A DNA stretch of 14,838 nucleotides from Dehalococcoidia bacterium CG2_30_46_19 (GCA_001872925.1 MNYD01000033.1:1-14838), one strand, 5' to 3'. Positions 1-8,329 are shown, counted from the first letter of the stretch. The notes: generated from the sequence alone by a model not told the origin. Numbers and translations are program-made.

Positions 1-104
1 ACTTTTGAGTGAGTTCATTGACTACCTTGTTTAATGTCTCCGCCTTTATCCCACTTTTGAGTGAGTTCATTGACTACCTTGTTTAATGTCTCCGCCTTTA
101 TCCC
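1..104. repeat. Exact 52-bp tandem duplication
   Basis: Bases 1-52 and 53-104 are identical and directly adjacent. The unit is 52 bp, not a multiple of three. Read on the minus strand, the second copy met by the ribosome (1-52) is therefore out of frame and gives the stop at 15-17 for the overlapping radical SAM gene. The window starts exactly on the repeat boundary, which is what an assembly end artefact would give. A real slippage duplication would look the same. Confidence 0.95.
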
Positions 105-1304
105 TTCAGTTTGGCATACAGCCTGATTACAATCATAGCGTTCCCAATCATCAGTTAATATTCTAAGCCCAAGTTCTACAGCCCTCTGTCTGACCTCTGT
201 TCCAAAGAAGGGAGATAAAATATGGAACCCCCAGCTACCATCACCAAGGCTTTTGGCAAATTCTACACTCTGCCTCAAAGTATCTTCAGTTTCACCGGGA
301 AGCCCAGCAATAAAAGAAGCAATGAAATCATACCCCGAATCTTGGCATAGCGTAATAGCCTCCCTTATTTTCGCTGGGGTAATTTTTTTATGAGCTAGAT
401 CCAAAATCTTCTGATTGCCACTCTCCACCCCAAAACACAGACCAAAGCATCCAGCTTGTTTCATCTTCTCCAGTAAAGGTTTATCTACTGAGTCCACCCG
501 AGCATAAGCTCCCCACATAACATCTAGCTTCCGAGCAATGATTTCGTCACAGATGTCAGTGCAATGTTTATGGTTAACGGTGAAGAAGTCATCTTCGAAG
601 GAAAGCAACCCAAACCCCAACTTTGTAAGGCTTTCCATTTCATCTACCACCAACTTCGGGGTACGGTATCTTACCTTTTTACCAACCATTCGGTGTCCCA
701 CACAAAAAGAGCAGCTGAAAGGGCAGCCTCTGCTTGTCGATAAACCGCAAGCAGACTGTAACGCTTGATATCTAGATATGGGAAGCAAATGCCTTGTTGG
801 AAACGGAAGCTCATCCAAGTTCTGGATTAATGGACGCTCAGGAGTCACCACTATTTCCGAATCTTTTCTGAAAGCTATCCCCTTAACCTGGCTTAAATCT
901 CCATCCTTTGCAATGGTTTCCACCAGCTCCACCACCGTTTCATCCCCCTCCCTTATCACCACAATATCTATAGATGGCGATTCAAGTAGCGTCTCCTCGG
1001 CACTAAAGGTGACATGGGGACCTCCCACAACAATAATAAGGTTTGGAGATATCTCCTTACAAGTCTGGGCAATCCGACGAGCTGCAGGATAATTCAGTGT
1101 AACCGACGTTATTCCCACGATATCAGGCTTAAATTTTCTTAGCTTTCTCTCAAGGTTTTGGGGAGAGTACTTGGTGACCAGAAAATCTAAAACCTGTACT
1201 TCTACCCCTTCTCGCTCCAACACTGCCGCTATGGAAGGTATGCTCAAGGCAACATGAAGCCCTTCAGCTTCTGGGTAAGGAGGATTTATCAATAAAACAC
1301 GCAT
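15..1304 (-). CDS. B12-binding-domain radical SAM protein, C-terminus disturbed
   Basis: The protein has an N-terminal cobalamin-binding-like Rossmann domain (about residues 1-130, opening MRVLLINPPYP, with VVGGPHVTF at 92-100). A radical SAM barrel follows, with C194, C198 and C201 in a CxxxCxxC motif binding the 4Fe-4S cluster, then GVESG at 292-296 and AGLPGET at 333-339. Such proteins carry out radical methylations or rearrangements of lipids, hopanoids, tetrapyrroles or natural products; the substrate here cannot be told. I chose the ATG at 1304 because AAGG lies just upstream and the protein starts at the domain boundary. A longer in-frame TTG at 1364 has no Shine-Dalgarno and adds 20 atypical residues. 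From about residue 418 the reading frame is altered by the 52-bp duplication, so the last dozen residues are probably not native. If the duplication is artefactual, the gene continues past the left edge. Confidence 0.85.
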   Translation of the reverse strand: MRVLLINPPYPEAEGLHVALSIPSIAAVLEREGVEVQVLDFLVTKYSPQNLERKLRKFKPDIVGITSVTLNYPAARRIAQTCKEISPNLIIVVGGPHVTFSAEETLLESPSIDIVVIREGDETVVELVETIAKDGDLSQVKGIAFRKDSEIVVTPERPLIQNLDELPFPTRHLLPISRYQALQSACGLSTSRGCPFSCSFCVGHRMVGKKVRYRTPKLVVDEMESLTKLGFGLLSFEDDFFTVNHKHCTDICDEIIARKLDVMWGAYARVDSVDKPLLEKMKQAGCFGLCFGVESGNQKILDLAHKKITPAKIREAITLCQDSGYDFIASFIAGLPGETEDTLRQSVEFAKSLGDGSWGFHILSPFFGTEVRQRAVELGLRILTDDWERYDCNQAVCQTEGIKAETLNKVVNELTQKWDKGGDIKQGSQ

Positions 1305-1345
1305 TAACGCCTTAAATCCTATAACGACTCTACATAAACTGGCTA

Positions 1346-1375
1346 ATCTTACGCCTTTATCCAAACTAAAATCAA
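1346..1375 (-). promoter_or_regulatory. Possible sigma70 promoter of the radical SAM gene
   Basis: On the minus strand a -35-like TTGATT (1370-1375) and a -10-like TAAGAT (1346-1351) are 18 nt apart. This gives a leader of roughly 35-40 nt containing the AAGG site before the ATG at 1304. The promoter would also overlap the alternative TTG start at 1364, which argues against that start. The call rests on consensus matching only. Confidence 0.4.
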
Positions 1376-1404
1376 TAATTTATGCCACAAGGTGGAAAAT
1401 ATCT

Positions 1405-1433
1405 TTGACGAGACTCTCCTCTCTGTTTATACT
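1405..1433 (+). promoter_or_regulatory. Strong sigma70-type promoter abutting the start codon
   Basis: TTGACG (1405-1410) and TATACT (1428-1433) are separated by exactly 17 nt, and a second TATACT overlaps at 1433-1438. Transcription would start near 1440, only about 7 nt before the ATG at 1447, with no Shine-Dalgarno. The longer open frame starting with TTG at 1405 is in fact the -35 box. This settles the gene start and suggests a nearly leaderless mRNA. Confidence 0.65.
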
Positions 1434-1446
1434 ATACTCAAGTATT

Positions 1447-2274
1447 ATGGAATTGCGTTTTGGCCCTGCTGGGATTCCCCTAAGTGCTAAAGACCGCTCT
1501 ACTGAGGGTGGTATTCGGCGTGTGGCCGAGCTTGGGCTTGGTTGCATGGAGCTGGAGTTTGTAAGAGGAGTAAAAATGGGAGAGTCTGTTGCTCGTAGCA
1601 TAGGAAAGTCAGCCAGGGAGAAAGGAATAGCGCTTAGCGCCCACGGACCTTACTTTATAAACCTGAATGCCAGGGAAGCCGAAAAAATAACCGCTAGCCA
1701 GGAAAGATTACTGCACGCCGTTCGAATTGCCTCTTTATGTGGAGCAAGAACCGTAGTCTTTCACGCTGCCTTCTACATGAATGACCCGCCAGACAAAGTG
1801 TATTCCGTGGTAAAGCAAAACCTGCAAGAAGTGCTGAACAAGCTAAAACTTGAACAAAACAAAGTTTGGGTTAGACCTGAAGTTACCGGGAAAAATACTC
1901 AATTCGGGACTTTACCGGAGGTATTACGGCTAAGTAGTGAGACCGAAGGGGTTGCCCCATGTATTGATTTTGCTCACTGGCATGCTCGCACCAGAAGATT
2001 CAATTCATATGGTGAATTTGCCAGCATACTAGAACAAACAGAGAATAAATTAGGAAGGGTAGCTCTGGATAATATGCATATACATGTTTCAGGAATAGCC
2101 TACGGAGAGAAAGGCGAAATCAAACATCTGAATTTGAAGGAATCGGATTTTGATTATGTTAGCTTGGCTAAAGCTTTGAAAGATTTTAATGTTAAAGGAT
2201 TGGTTATCAGTGAGAGCCCTAACCTGGAAGAAGATGCCCTATTGCTCCAAGAAACCTATAACTCTCTTGGTTAA
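1447..2274 (+). CDS. Endonuclease IV / sugar isomerase-like TIM-barrel protein
   Basis: This 275-residue protein belongs to the AP endonuclease family 2 (xylose isomerase-like TIM barrel). Residues matching the metal ligands of endonuclease IV can be followed in order: H66 (SAHGPYF), H106 (VVFHAAF), E145 (RPEVTGK), D174 and H177 (CIDFAHWH), H211 or H213 (HIHVSG), H227 (IKHLNL) and E256 (ISESP). The position matching the D of the DxH ligand pair appears to be isoleucine (I225). In the family such proteins incise DNA at abasic sites or isomerise sugars; the spread of ligands favours a DNA-repair nuclease related to Nfo, but this is inference. The ATG at 1447 is chosen because the promoter ends just before it. 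The gene stands alone, 78 nt ahead of ftsH, which has its own promoter. Confidence 0.8.
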   Translation: MELRFGPAGIPLSAKDRSTEGGIRRVAELGLGCMELEFVRGVKMGESVARSIGKSAREKGIALSAHGPYFINLNAREAEKITASQERLLHAVRIASLCGARTVVFHAAFYMNDPPDKVYSVVKQNLQEVLNKLKLEQNKVWVRPEVTGKNTQFGTLPEVLRLSSETEGVAPCIDFAHWHARTRRFNSYGEFASILEQTENKLGRVALDNMHIHVSGIAYGEKGEIKHLNLKESDFDYVSLAKALKDFNVKGLVISESPNLEEDALLLQETYNSLG

Positions 2275-2312
2275 CTCAACTTCGTGCTCACAATGATATA
2301 AAAGGGCTAATT

Positions 2313-2340
2313 TTTACATTTATGTCATAGTTGATATAAT
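2313..2340 (+). promoter_or_regulatory. Sigma70-type promoter of ftsH, short-leader type
   Basis: TTTACA (2313-2318) and a perfect TATAAT (2335-2340) are 16 nt apart. The predicted start of transcription, near 2347, lies only about 6 nt before the ftsH ATG at 2353. No Shine-Dalgarno is present in the AT-rich bases before the ATG. It is the same layout as the promoter of the preceding gene. Confidence 0.6.
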
Positions 2341-2352
2341 AAACATAAGATT

Positions 2353-4173
2353 ATGAAAGCTAAATGGTGGCAAAGTGGTTTCTTTTACATACTGCTTCTA
2401 GTGGTAGTAATTAGCCTTATGTTTGTCGTTGTACCGAGGGTGCAACAAGGTCCCGAAGAGGTAGAGCTACCTGTGTTTATAAGCTACGCCAAGGAAGGGC
2501 AAATTGATACCATCAGGCAGGATGGAGACACCCTCATTGGTATCAAAGATAACAAGCAAGCATACACAACTGCCTTCCAGGGCAGTACCCTTGAGCTGTC
2601 TAATTATCTCAAAGAAGCTGGAGTAGAGGTTCCCATCGATGTTAAGCCCAGTAGCACCAACTGGGGGGTGATAGGATTACAGGTGATATTGCCTATGGTG
2701 TTACTGGGAGTATTGTTCTATTTCTTTTTCCGCTCAGCCCGAGGAGCAAGCATGCAGGCATTCAATTTCAGTAAGAGCCGTGCTCGATTAAGTTCTCCTG
2801 CCAACCCCAGAGTGACCTTTGCCGATGTCGCCGGAATTGAGGAGGCAAAAGAGGAGGTTCAGGAAGTAGTAGAGTTTCTCAAGTCGCCTGAGAAATTCCA
2901 TGCCTTAGGTGCTCGGATACCTAGAGGCGTTCTCCTGGTAGGTCCGCCAGGAACCGGTAAGACTTTATTAGCCAAAGCCATAGCCGGGGAAGCAAAAGCA
3001 CCTTTCTATTCCATCAGTGGCAGTGAGTTTGTGGAAATGTTCGTGGGTGTCGGTGCTGCCAGAGTTAGAGACCTATTTGAACAAGCAAAACGCACTACGC
3101 CAAGTCTCATTTTTGTGGATGAGATTGACGCCGTTGGGCGACACCGCGGCGCTGGATTAGGCGGCGGTCACGATGAAAGAGAGCAGACCTTAAATCAAAT
3201 TCTCGCCGAGATGGATGGCTTTGATACTAATACCAATGTTGTCGTCATAGCTGCCACCAACCGTCCTGACATCCTCGACCCTGCTTTGTTACGCCCGGGA
3301 CGTTTTGACCGTCATATCGTTATTGATACCCCGGATATCAAAGGACGTAAAGCTATCTTGGAAGTGCATGCCAAAGGTAAGCCATTGGCACCGGGGATTG
3401 ACCTTGAAGTAATAGCCAGACAAACGCCCGGCTTCAGCGGTGCTGACTTAGCTAATCTGCTCAATGAAGCTGCTCTTCTAGCAGCCAGACACAACCGCAA
3501 AGATATCAGCATGAAGGAGCTTGAGGATTCCGCCGACAGGGTTATCGCCGGTCCGGAAAGAAAAACCCGCGTAATTACCCAAAATGAAAAGAAAACCATT
3601 GCATATCACGAAAGCGGACATGTGTTGGTAGCCAAGATGTTGCCCAATGCTGACCCGGTGCACAAAGTCTCTATCATCGCTCGAGGGATGATGGGAGGCT
3701 GGACACGTTTCCTGCCCACTGAGGAGCACCATCTCTGGACTAAACCTCAACTCGAAGATAGGTTAGCAGTTAGCTTAGGTGGGCGAACTGCTGAAGAAAT
3801 CGCCCTCGGTGAGATAAGCACAGGAGCACAAAATGACCTGGAACAAGCAACTAAATTAGCCCGCAAAATGGTTACTGAATACGGGATGAGCGATAAACTA
3901 GGACCACGAACTTTAGGACAAAAGCCCGAATATGTCTTCCTGGGTCGCGAGATTACCGAGCAAAGAGACTATGGCGATAAGATAGCTAACGAGATAGATG
4001 AAGAGGTACACAATCTTATTCAGCGCGCTTACTCCACTGCTAAGAAAATCCTGACCACCAATAAAGCAAAACTAAAGGAAATAGCAACCCTTCTCATCGA
4101 ACGAGAAACCTTGGAAGAACCTGACCTAGATAAGCTATTTGAAGGGCTATTGCCAAAACCCACCGCCAGCTAG
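2353..4173 (+). CDS. ftsH: ATP-dependent zinc metalloprotease FtsH
   Basis: This is a membrane-anchored AAA+ protease that extracts and degrades damaged membrane proteins and some regulators. The 606 residues show the usual order. A transmembrane helix spans about 10-27, an extracytoplasmic region about 30-103, and a second helix about 107-126. The AAA module has Walker A GPPGTGKT (197-204), Walker B SLIFVDEID (251-259) and the second region of homology with the arginine fingers (about 303-321). The peptidase domain has a HESGH zinc site (H419, E420, H423), and D495 is the likely third zinc ligand. Length is normal for a bacterial FtsH and no key residue is missing. It ends 5 nt before the convergent polyprenyl synthase gene, so transcripts of the two probably overlap. 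The start codon sits almost directly after its own promoter. Confidence 0.97.
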   Translation: MKAKWWQSGFFYILLLVVVISLMFVVVPRVQQGPEEVELPVFISYAKEGQIDTIRQDGDTLIGIKDNKQAYTTAFQGSTLELSNYLKEAGVEVPIDVKPSSTNWGVIGLQVILPMVLLGVLFYFFFRSARGASMQAFNFSKSRARLSSPANPRVTFADVAGIEEAKEEVQEVVEFLKSPEKFHALGARIPRGVLLVGPPGTGKTLLAKAIAGEAKAPFYSISGSEFVEMFVGVGAARVRDLFEQAKRTTPSLIFVDEIDAVGRHRGAGLGGGHDEREQTLNQILAEMDGFDTNTNVVVIAATNRPDILDPALLRPGRFDRHIVIDTPDIKGRKAILEVHAKGKPLAPGIDLEVIARQTPGFSGADLANLLNEAALLAARHNRKDISMKELEDSADRVIAGPERKTRVITQNEKKTIAYHESGHVLVAKMLPNADPVHKVSIIARGMMGGWTRFLPTEEHHLWTKPQLEDRLAVSLGGRTAEEIALGEISTGAQNDLEQATKLARKMVTEYGMSDKLGPRTLGQKPEYVFLGREITEQRDYGDKIANEIDEEVHNLIQRAYSTAKKILTTNKAKLKEIATLLIERETLEEPDLDKLFEGLLPKPTAS

Positions 4174-4178
4174 GTTTT

Positions 4179-5141
4179 TCATCTTTTCCTTTGCACAACG
4201 TAATGAGCCAAATCAACCAGATGTGAGCGAAGAAACTTATCAGGCAAAATTTCCAATGCTTGGCAAGCTTGAACGGAAAAATTGTGAGCGATATCAAGAC
4301 AGTCTTGAATAACCGTTGCTTGGCAAATCTTTTCCCTAGCCAATTCTATATCTTCAGCAATTTTACTTCCTAAAGTTTTCTTCACCGTGTCATCATCAGG
4401 ATAGCGCTCCAGAAAGATTATGGTTGGTAAAGTCAGTACTCCTTGACTTAAGTCAGAGCCCGGAGGCTTACCCAGCTTCGCCTCATCACCCATAAAGTCC
4501 AGAATATCATCCACAACCTGAAAAGCCATGCCCAAATTATAGCCATAATCACCTAAACCTTGAATTGCCTCCCGGGGAGAATTAGCCAAAATCGCTCCTG
4601 CCTCTGCCGCCGCTGAAAAAAGAGAAGCAGTCTTAGCTGCAATCCAACGATAATAATCATCCCTACTCTGTTTCTTATCAAAGGAAAGCCCCTTTTGTCT
4701 TAACTCACCTGAAGAAATGACCATAACAGTGTTACTGAAAAGCTTCATAACCTTAATATTTTCCGTTCTTGCCGTTAATTCAGCACATTTACCTAACAGA
4801 TAATCTCCCACCAATACCGCACTTGTATCACCCCATAATTTGTTCAGTGTTACTTTACCACGTCGCTGTGGCGAATTATCCACAACATCATCATGAACCA
4901 ACGTAGCGGTGTGTAGCAGCTCTATCGCCGTGGCTACGGGAAGCAAAAGTCCCAAATCGTAGTTATAAAACTTCCCGCTAAATAGAGTAAGGGCAGGACG
5001 AATCCTCTTACCACTGGTTTTGACTATATAGTTCAGTAGTTCCTTTAGAATGGGCATATCAACATCGGCAACTGCGACTAAACTCTCCTCCACCTTCTGC
5101 AGGTCTTCCCGGATAGGTTCATAAATACTATCAAGCTCCAT
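4179..5141 (-). CDS. Polyprenyl diphosphate synthase (trans-isoprenyl type)
   Basis: The enzyme condenses isopentenyl diphosphate units onto an allylic primer to make a long prenyl chain, likely for a quinone side chain or a lipid carrier. Class I synthase motifs are complete: GKRIRP (44-49) for substrate phosphate binding, the first aspartate-rich motif DDVVD (84-88) followed by the RR pair at 93-94, GELRQKG (145-151), and the second aspartate-rich motif DDILD (211-215). Its 320 residues match the octaprenyl/heptaprenyl synthase type (IspB/HepT-like). Product length cannot be read with certainty. The ATG at 5141 follows metG by 5 nt, and its Shine-Dalgarno GGTGAG overlaps the metG stop codon, so the pair is almost surely one operon and may be translationally coupled. 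Confidence 0.93.
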   Translation of the reverse strand: MELDSIYEPIREDLQKVEESLVAVADVDMPILKELLNYIVKTSGKRIRPALTLFSGKFYNYDLGLLLPVATAIELLHTATLVHDDVVDNSPQRRGKVTLNKLWGDTSAVLVGDYLLGKCAELTARTENIKVMKLFSNTVMVISSGELRQKGLSFDKKQSRDDYYRWIAAKTASLFSAAAEAGAILANSPREAIQGLGDYGYNLGMAFQVVDDILDFMGDEAKLGKPPGSDLSQGVLTLPTIIFLERYPDDDTVKKTLGSKIAEDIELAREKICQATVIQDCLDIAHNFSVQACQALEILPDKFLRSHLVDLAHYVVQRKR

Positions 5142-5146
5142 TTATC

Positions 5147-6820
5147 TCACCAGTTGCATATTGAGCCAAGTTGACTACTTTCCCGGTCAGCAACATCCTC
5201 ATCCAACTTGCTAAATAGTGGCTGTGGTTGGCACAGTTTTTGTCCCTCCGCTGGCAACTGAAATCTCCAACCGTTATCAATGAGGCTTCCTTCAAAACCA
5301 AGAAGAGAGTGAAGCTTTTCAGAACTGAAGGGGAGAAAGGGATAAAGAGCAGTTTTCAACGCTGATAGACTCGATATTGCAGTATAAATAGACCTGGCTG
5401 AAGCCTGGCGGTTCTCCTTAATCGTTCTCCACGGGGCTTGGTCGTCAAGATAACGATTTGTCTCCTGGGCCAAAGACATAGCCTCTTTAATCGCCTCCTT
5501 GAATTTACAGTGGTAAAGCAACTTACCTACCTCATTGAGCATTATCTCCATTTTATGAAACAATGCCTCGCTCTGTGAGTCAAGTTCACCTGGCGAGGGC
5601 ACCGCTCCATCAAAATTGCGATAAGCGAAGCTGAGAACACGATGAACCAGATTACCATAGGTAGCTACCAGTTCATTATTATTTCGCCGAACGAACTCAC
5701 GCCAGGAAAAATCACTATCCGCGGTATCCGGCATATTCACTGATAAAATATACCGCAATGAGTCAGGGTCATACCGCTCCAGATAATCAGGAAGCCAAAC
5801 CGCCCAGTTACGGCTGGTAGAAAGTCGTTTGCCTTCTATAGTCAAAAATTCGTTAGCGGGAACATCATAAGGTAGATTTAACCCACCATAGCCCATCAGC
5901 ATCGCTGGCCACACGATGGTGTGAAAAAAGATGTTATCTTTACCTACAAAATAAAAACTTTTTGCGTCTCCCTCCCAGAAACACTTCCATGCTTGCTCAT
6001 CATGGTGTAGTTTTGCCCATTCTTTACTTGCCGACAAATAGCCAATAACTGCCTCAAACCAGACATAGATTCGCTTTTCCTCGAATCCTGATTGTGGCAC
6101 GCTTACCCCCCAATTCATGTCGCGAGTTATTGCCCTATCCTTTAACCCTTCATTCAAAAATTTCCATGTAGTGCCAGCCACATTTTTCCGCCAGTGAGAT
6201 TGAGTTGCTACCCATTCCTTCAACCTATCCTGAAAAGCGCTGAGGCGTAGAAAGAAATGCTCTGAAGATTCGAACCGCGGTGAACTGCCACAAAGAACAC
6301 AATGTAAATCCTTGAGCTCCGATGGATTTAACGGCCGTCCACAATGGTCACACTCATCCCCCCTTGCCTCAGAAAAACCACAGTAAGGACACACCCCTTC
6401 CAGATAGCGGTCAGGAAGAAAACGTCGACACTCAGGGCAGTAAGCCTGGAGTGCTCTATCCTTATAAAGATAACCCTTATTGAGCAGGGTCAGGAAAATA
6501 TCATGCACAACTTGAGCGTGGTTTTGAGTGCCTGTGGTAGTAAATAAATCAAAAGAAATGCCCAACTTTTGCCAGCAATCCAGGAATTGTTGGTGATATT
6601 TGGACACTATCTCTTGTGGAGACCTGGATTCCTGGCCAGCACGAATTAAAATTGGCGTTCCATGCTGGTCACTACCCGAGACCATCAGCACCTCGTTGCC
6701 CTTAAGACGATGATAACGAGCAAAGATATCCGCAGGCAAGTAGGCTCCGGCAATATGCCCAAGATGCAAAGGACCATTAGCATAAGGCCAGGCTACACCG
6801 ATGAGAATACGCTCTTTCAA
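5147..6820 (-). CDS. metG: Methionyl-tRNA synthetase
   Basis: The enzyme charges tRNA-Met with methionine in the cytoplasm. The 557-residue class I synthetase has the HIGH signature as HLGH (19-22) and the KMSKS loop as KRLSTS (331-336), an unusual form in which the second lysine is replaced by threonine. The connective-peptide zinc domain has four CxxC pairs (C128/C131, C144/C147, C157/C160, C174/C177), the two-knuckle form. It ends after the anticodon-binding helical domain and lacks the C-terminal EMAP-type tRNA-binding domain. The start is a TTG at 6820 preceded by GGGG; no in-frame ATG lies between it and an upstream stop, and the next methionine falls inside the catalytic fold. It is the first gene of an operon with the polyprenyl synthase. 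Confidence 0.96.
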   Translation of the reverse strand: MKERILIGVAWPYANGPLHLGHIAGAYLPADIFARYHRLKGNEVLMVSGSDQHGTPILIRAGQESRSPQEIVSKYHQQFLDCWQKLGISFDLFTTTGTQNHAQVVHDIFLTLLNKGYLYKDRALQAYCPECRRFLPDRYLEGVCPYCGFSEARGDECDHCGRPLNPSELKDLHCVLCGSSPRFESSEHFFLRLSAFQDRLKEWVATQSHWRKNVAGTTWKFLNEGLKDRAITRDMNWGVSVPQSGFEEKRIYVWFEAVIGYLSASKEWAKLHHDEQAWKCFWEGDAKSFYFVGKDNIFFHTIVWPAMLMGYGGLNLPYDVPANEFLTIEGKRLSTSRNWAVWLPDYLERYDPDSLRYILSVNMPDTADSDFSWREFVRRNNNELVATYGNLVHRVLSFAYRNFDGAVPSPGELDSQSEALFHKMEIMLNEVGKLLYHCKFKEAIKEAMSLAQETNRYLDDQAPWRTIKENRQASARSIYTAISSLSALKTALYPFLPFSSEKLHSLLGFEGSLIDNGWRFQLPAEGQKLCQPQPLFSKLDEDVADRESSQLGSICNW

Positions 6821-6950
6821 AATTTCCCCAAAGGAAATACTCTATCATACCTTCCATCTCTAGAAAAGGAAGTCCGAGCAGATTGACCCGATGAGGAGAA
6901 TGGCACCCCATACGGTTACATCTTTCATGATACAACAACCTAAAGTTGCG

Positions 6951-8183
6951 TTACCTACTTAAATGATTTGACACGCCTTTGCCAGGTGATTTAATCAGAG
7001 AAAAAGTTTGTTGTAACATTGAATAGAGACTTTTAATCGTTTGTTTATCCTTAAATAGCGCCACCAAAGCTAAAACGATATAAACAGCTGAATAGCCATA
7101 GCGTACCCATGGGTTAGGAAAAGCTAATTGAGTAATGAAAAGGAAGAACAACGTCAGGGCTCCCCATGCTGGAAGCCTCAATCGAGCCAGAATGCTTAGG
7201 GCGAAGAGTGATTGGGCTGAGGTAAGCAGTATTTCCTCCACTTGGCGACCATCCAGGAGCAGGACCCCAGGTGCTCCCCGGGAAATACTATAAACTATAG
7301 GCATGGTTGCTACTAGCAGAGTCCATTGGTTAACTTTAGAGGAAACGAGTGTTCCTAAAGCAGCACCACCATTGTTACCTAAAACAAAGATTACCGCTAT
7401 AGCGATCTCCGGAGCTTCCGAAGCCAGGGGCGCTAGCCATTGCACTAAGATGAATTCTTCAATCCCCCATGCTTTTCCCATCCCTAGCAGCCCTTCAGCA
7501 AAAGGCTCGGCTGAGGCTAAAATAGCCACCGCAGCAAAAATAAATAGACCAATGGTCACAGTCCGTCTTATTCCTTTACTAAGACAGCCTATACTAACCG
7601 CTGGCCCGGTAAGCTCAGGTGGCTCAACTTCACCTCGAGAACTTGTCCGCATATAAAGAATGAAAAGAGTCAGCAAAAAAATACTGTCTATCAAAGACAA
7701 TGTCCCTTTGATAGGGATAATAAATGAATAAAGAGTAGCTAAGAGTAAGAAACTAAGCTCGGTTGTCTGCTCCTTACCGACTTCGATAGTCCTTCTTTTT
7801 TTTAACCAAAAGAGAAAAGCTACCAGAGACCAACCAATGCCAATGAGCAATCGGTTGGCACCTGTCATGTTTGCTGTAACGTAGGGTATATACTGAGCAT
7901 TATTGCCTGCTGTCCACGCAAAATAGGCATCGACAACATATTCAGGAAGTACAGCTATCAAGGCTATCAGAGCTAAAGCCAGTGCCTGAGATATATCCAT
8001 TTGGGCAACTTCGCATGCCCAACAAAGCAGAAACGCTGCTCCCAGGATAGCCAGGCCAAAAATCATAGCTTCAAACTGAGGTGAGATGTGTATCCCGTAG
8101 AGTCTCAGCCATAGCCCTGGGATAGTAATGAGGACGGCTATTGCCAGGAAAAGCCAGTTTTTTATTCCATAATTTGTCTTCAA
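6951..8183 (-). CDS. CaCA-family cation exchanger (Na+/Ca2+ antiporter-like)
   Basis: This is an integral membrane protein of 410 residues with about ten hydrophobic segments. Two inverted alpha-repeats of the calcium/cation antiporter family are visible: alpha-1 around 77-118 (AVLPEYVVD, then NMTGANRLL) and alpha-2 around 250-295 (APLASEAPE, then LGTLVSSKVN). The acidic residues E81 and E259, which in this family coordinate the exchanged ion, are both present. Family members exchange Ca2+ or another cation for Na+ or H+; the ion is not clear from sequence. The alpha-2 end, SSKVN in place of the usual GSN-type motif, marks a divergent subgroup. The start is a TTG at 8183; no better upstream codon exists, and the first helix begins near residue 11. 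It is divergent from tRNA-Ser(CGA) with 38 nt between, and 130 nt ahead of metG. Confidence 0.85.
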   Translation of the reverse strand: MKTNYGIKNWLFLAIAVLITIPGLWLRLYGIHISPQFEAMIFGLAILGAAFLLCWACEVAQMDISQALALALIALIAVLPEYVVDAYFAWTAGNNAQYIPYVTANMTGANRLLIGIGWSLVAFLFWLKKRRTIEVGKEQTTELSFLLLATLYSFIIPIKGTLSLIDSIFLLTLFILYMRTSSRGEVEPPELTGPAVSIGCLSKGIRRTVTIGLFIFAAVAILASAEPFAEGLLGMGKAWGIEEFILVQWLAPLASEAPEIAIAVIFVLGNNGGAALGTLVSSKVNQWTLLVATMPIVYSISRGAPGVLLLDGRQVEEILLTSAQSLFALSILARLRLPAWGALTLFFLFITQLAFPNPWVRYGYSAVYIVLALVALFKDKQTIKSLYSMLQQTFSLIKSPGKGVSNHLSR

Positions 8184-8200
8184 TTCAGCAATGCTATAAT
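8174..8200 (+). promoter_or_regulatory. Probable promoter of tRNA-Ser(CGA)
   Basis: A perfect TATAAT (8195-8200) lies 21 nt before the mature tRNA 5' end. A TTGTCT (8174-8179) stands 15 nt upstream as a weak -35 box. The region overlaps the first codons of the divergent cation exchanger. Only the -10 box is a strong match. Confidence 0.45.
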
Positions 8201-8221
8201 ACTATAACAGTTTAAGATTGA

Positions 8222-8309
8222 GGAGAGGTGACCGAGTGGTTTATGGTGCCGCTCTCGAAAAGCGGTGGGTAGCAATGCCTCGTGGGTTCGAATCCCACCC
8301 TCTCCGCCA
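8222..8309 (+). tRNA. tRNA-Ser (anticodon CGA)
   Basis: A complete class II tRNA folds from the sequence. The 7-bp acceptor is GGAGAGG/CCTCTCC, and the anticodon stem CCGCT/AGCGG carries the loop CTCGAAA, with anticodon CGA reading UCG. A long variable arm typical of tRNA-Ser follows, then T stem GTGGG/CCCAC with loop TTCGAAT, discriminator G and an encoded CCA (8307-8309). Its last 29 bases are identical to those of the second tRNA-Ser at the right side of the window. Confidence 0.97.
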
Positions 8310-8329
8310 AACATCAACGAGGAGAGGAT

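Noticed and set aside
1305..1364. 20-residue N-terminal extension of the radical SAM protein from TTG 1364
   Set aside because: No Shine-Dalgarno precedes the TTG, the extension overlaps a probable promoter, and the family normally begins at the MRVLLINPPYP segment.
1405..1446. 14-residue N-terminal extension of the TIM-barrel protein from TTG 1405
   Set aside because: The TTG is the first part of a -35 box and the extension spans the -10 box. The barrel starts at the ATG 1447.
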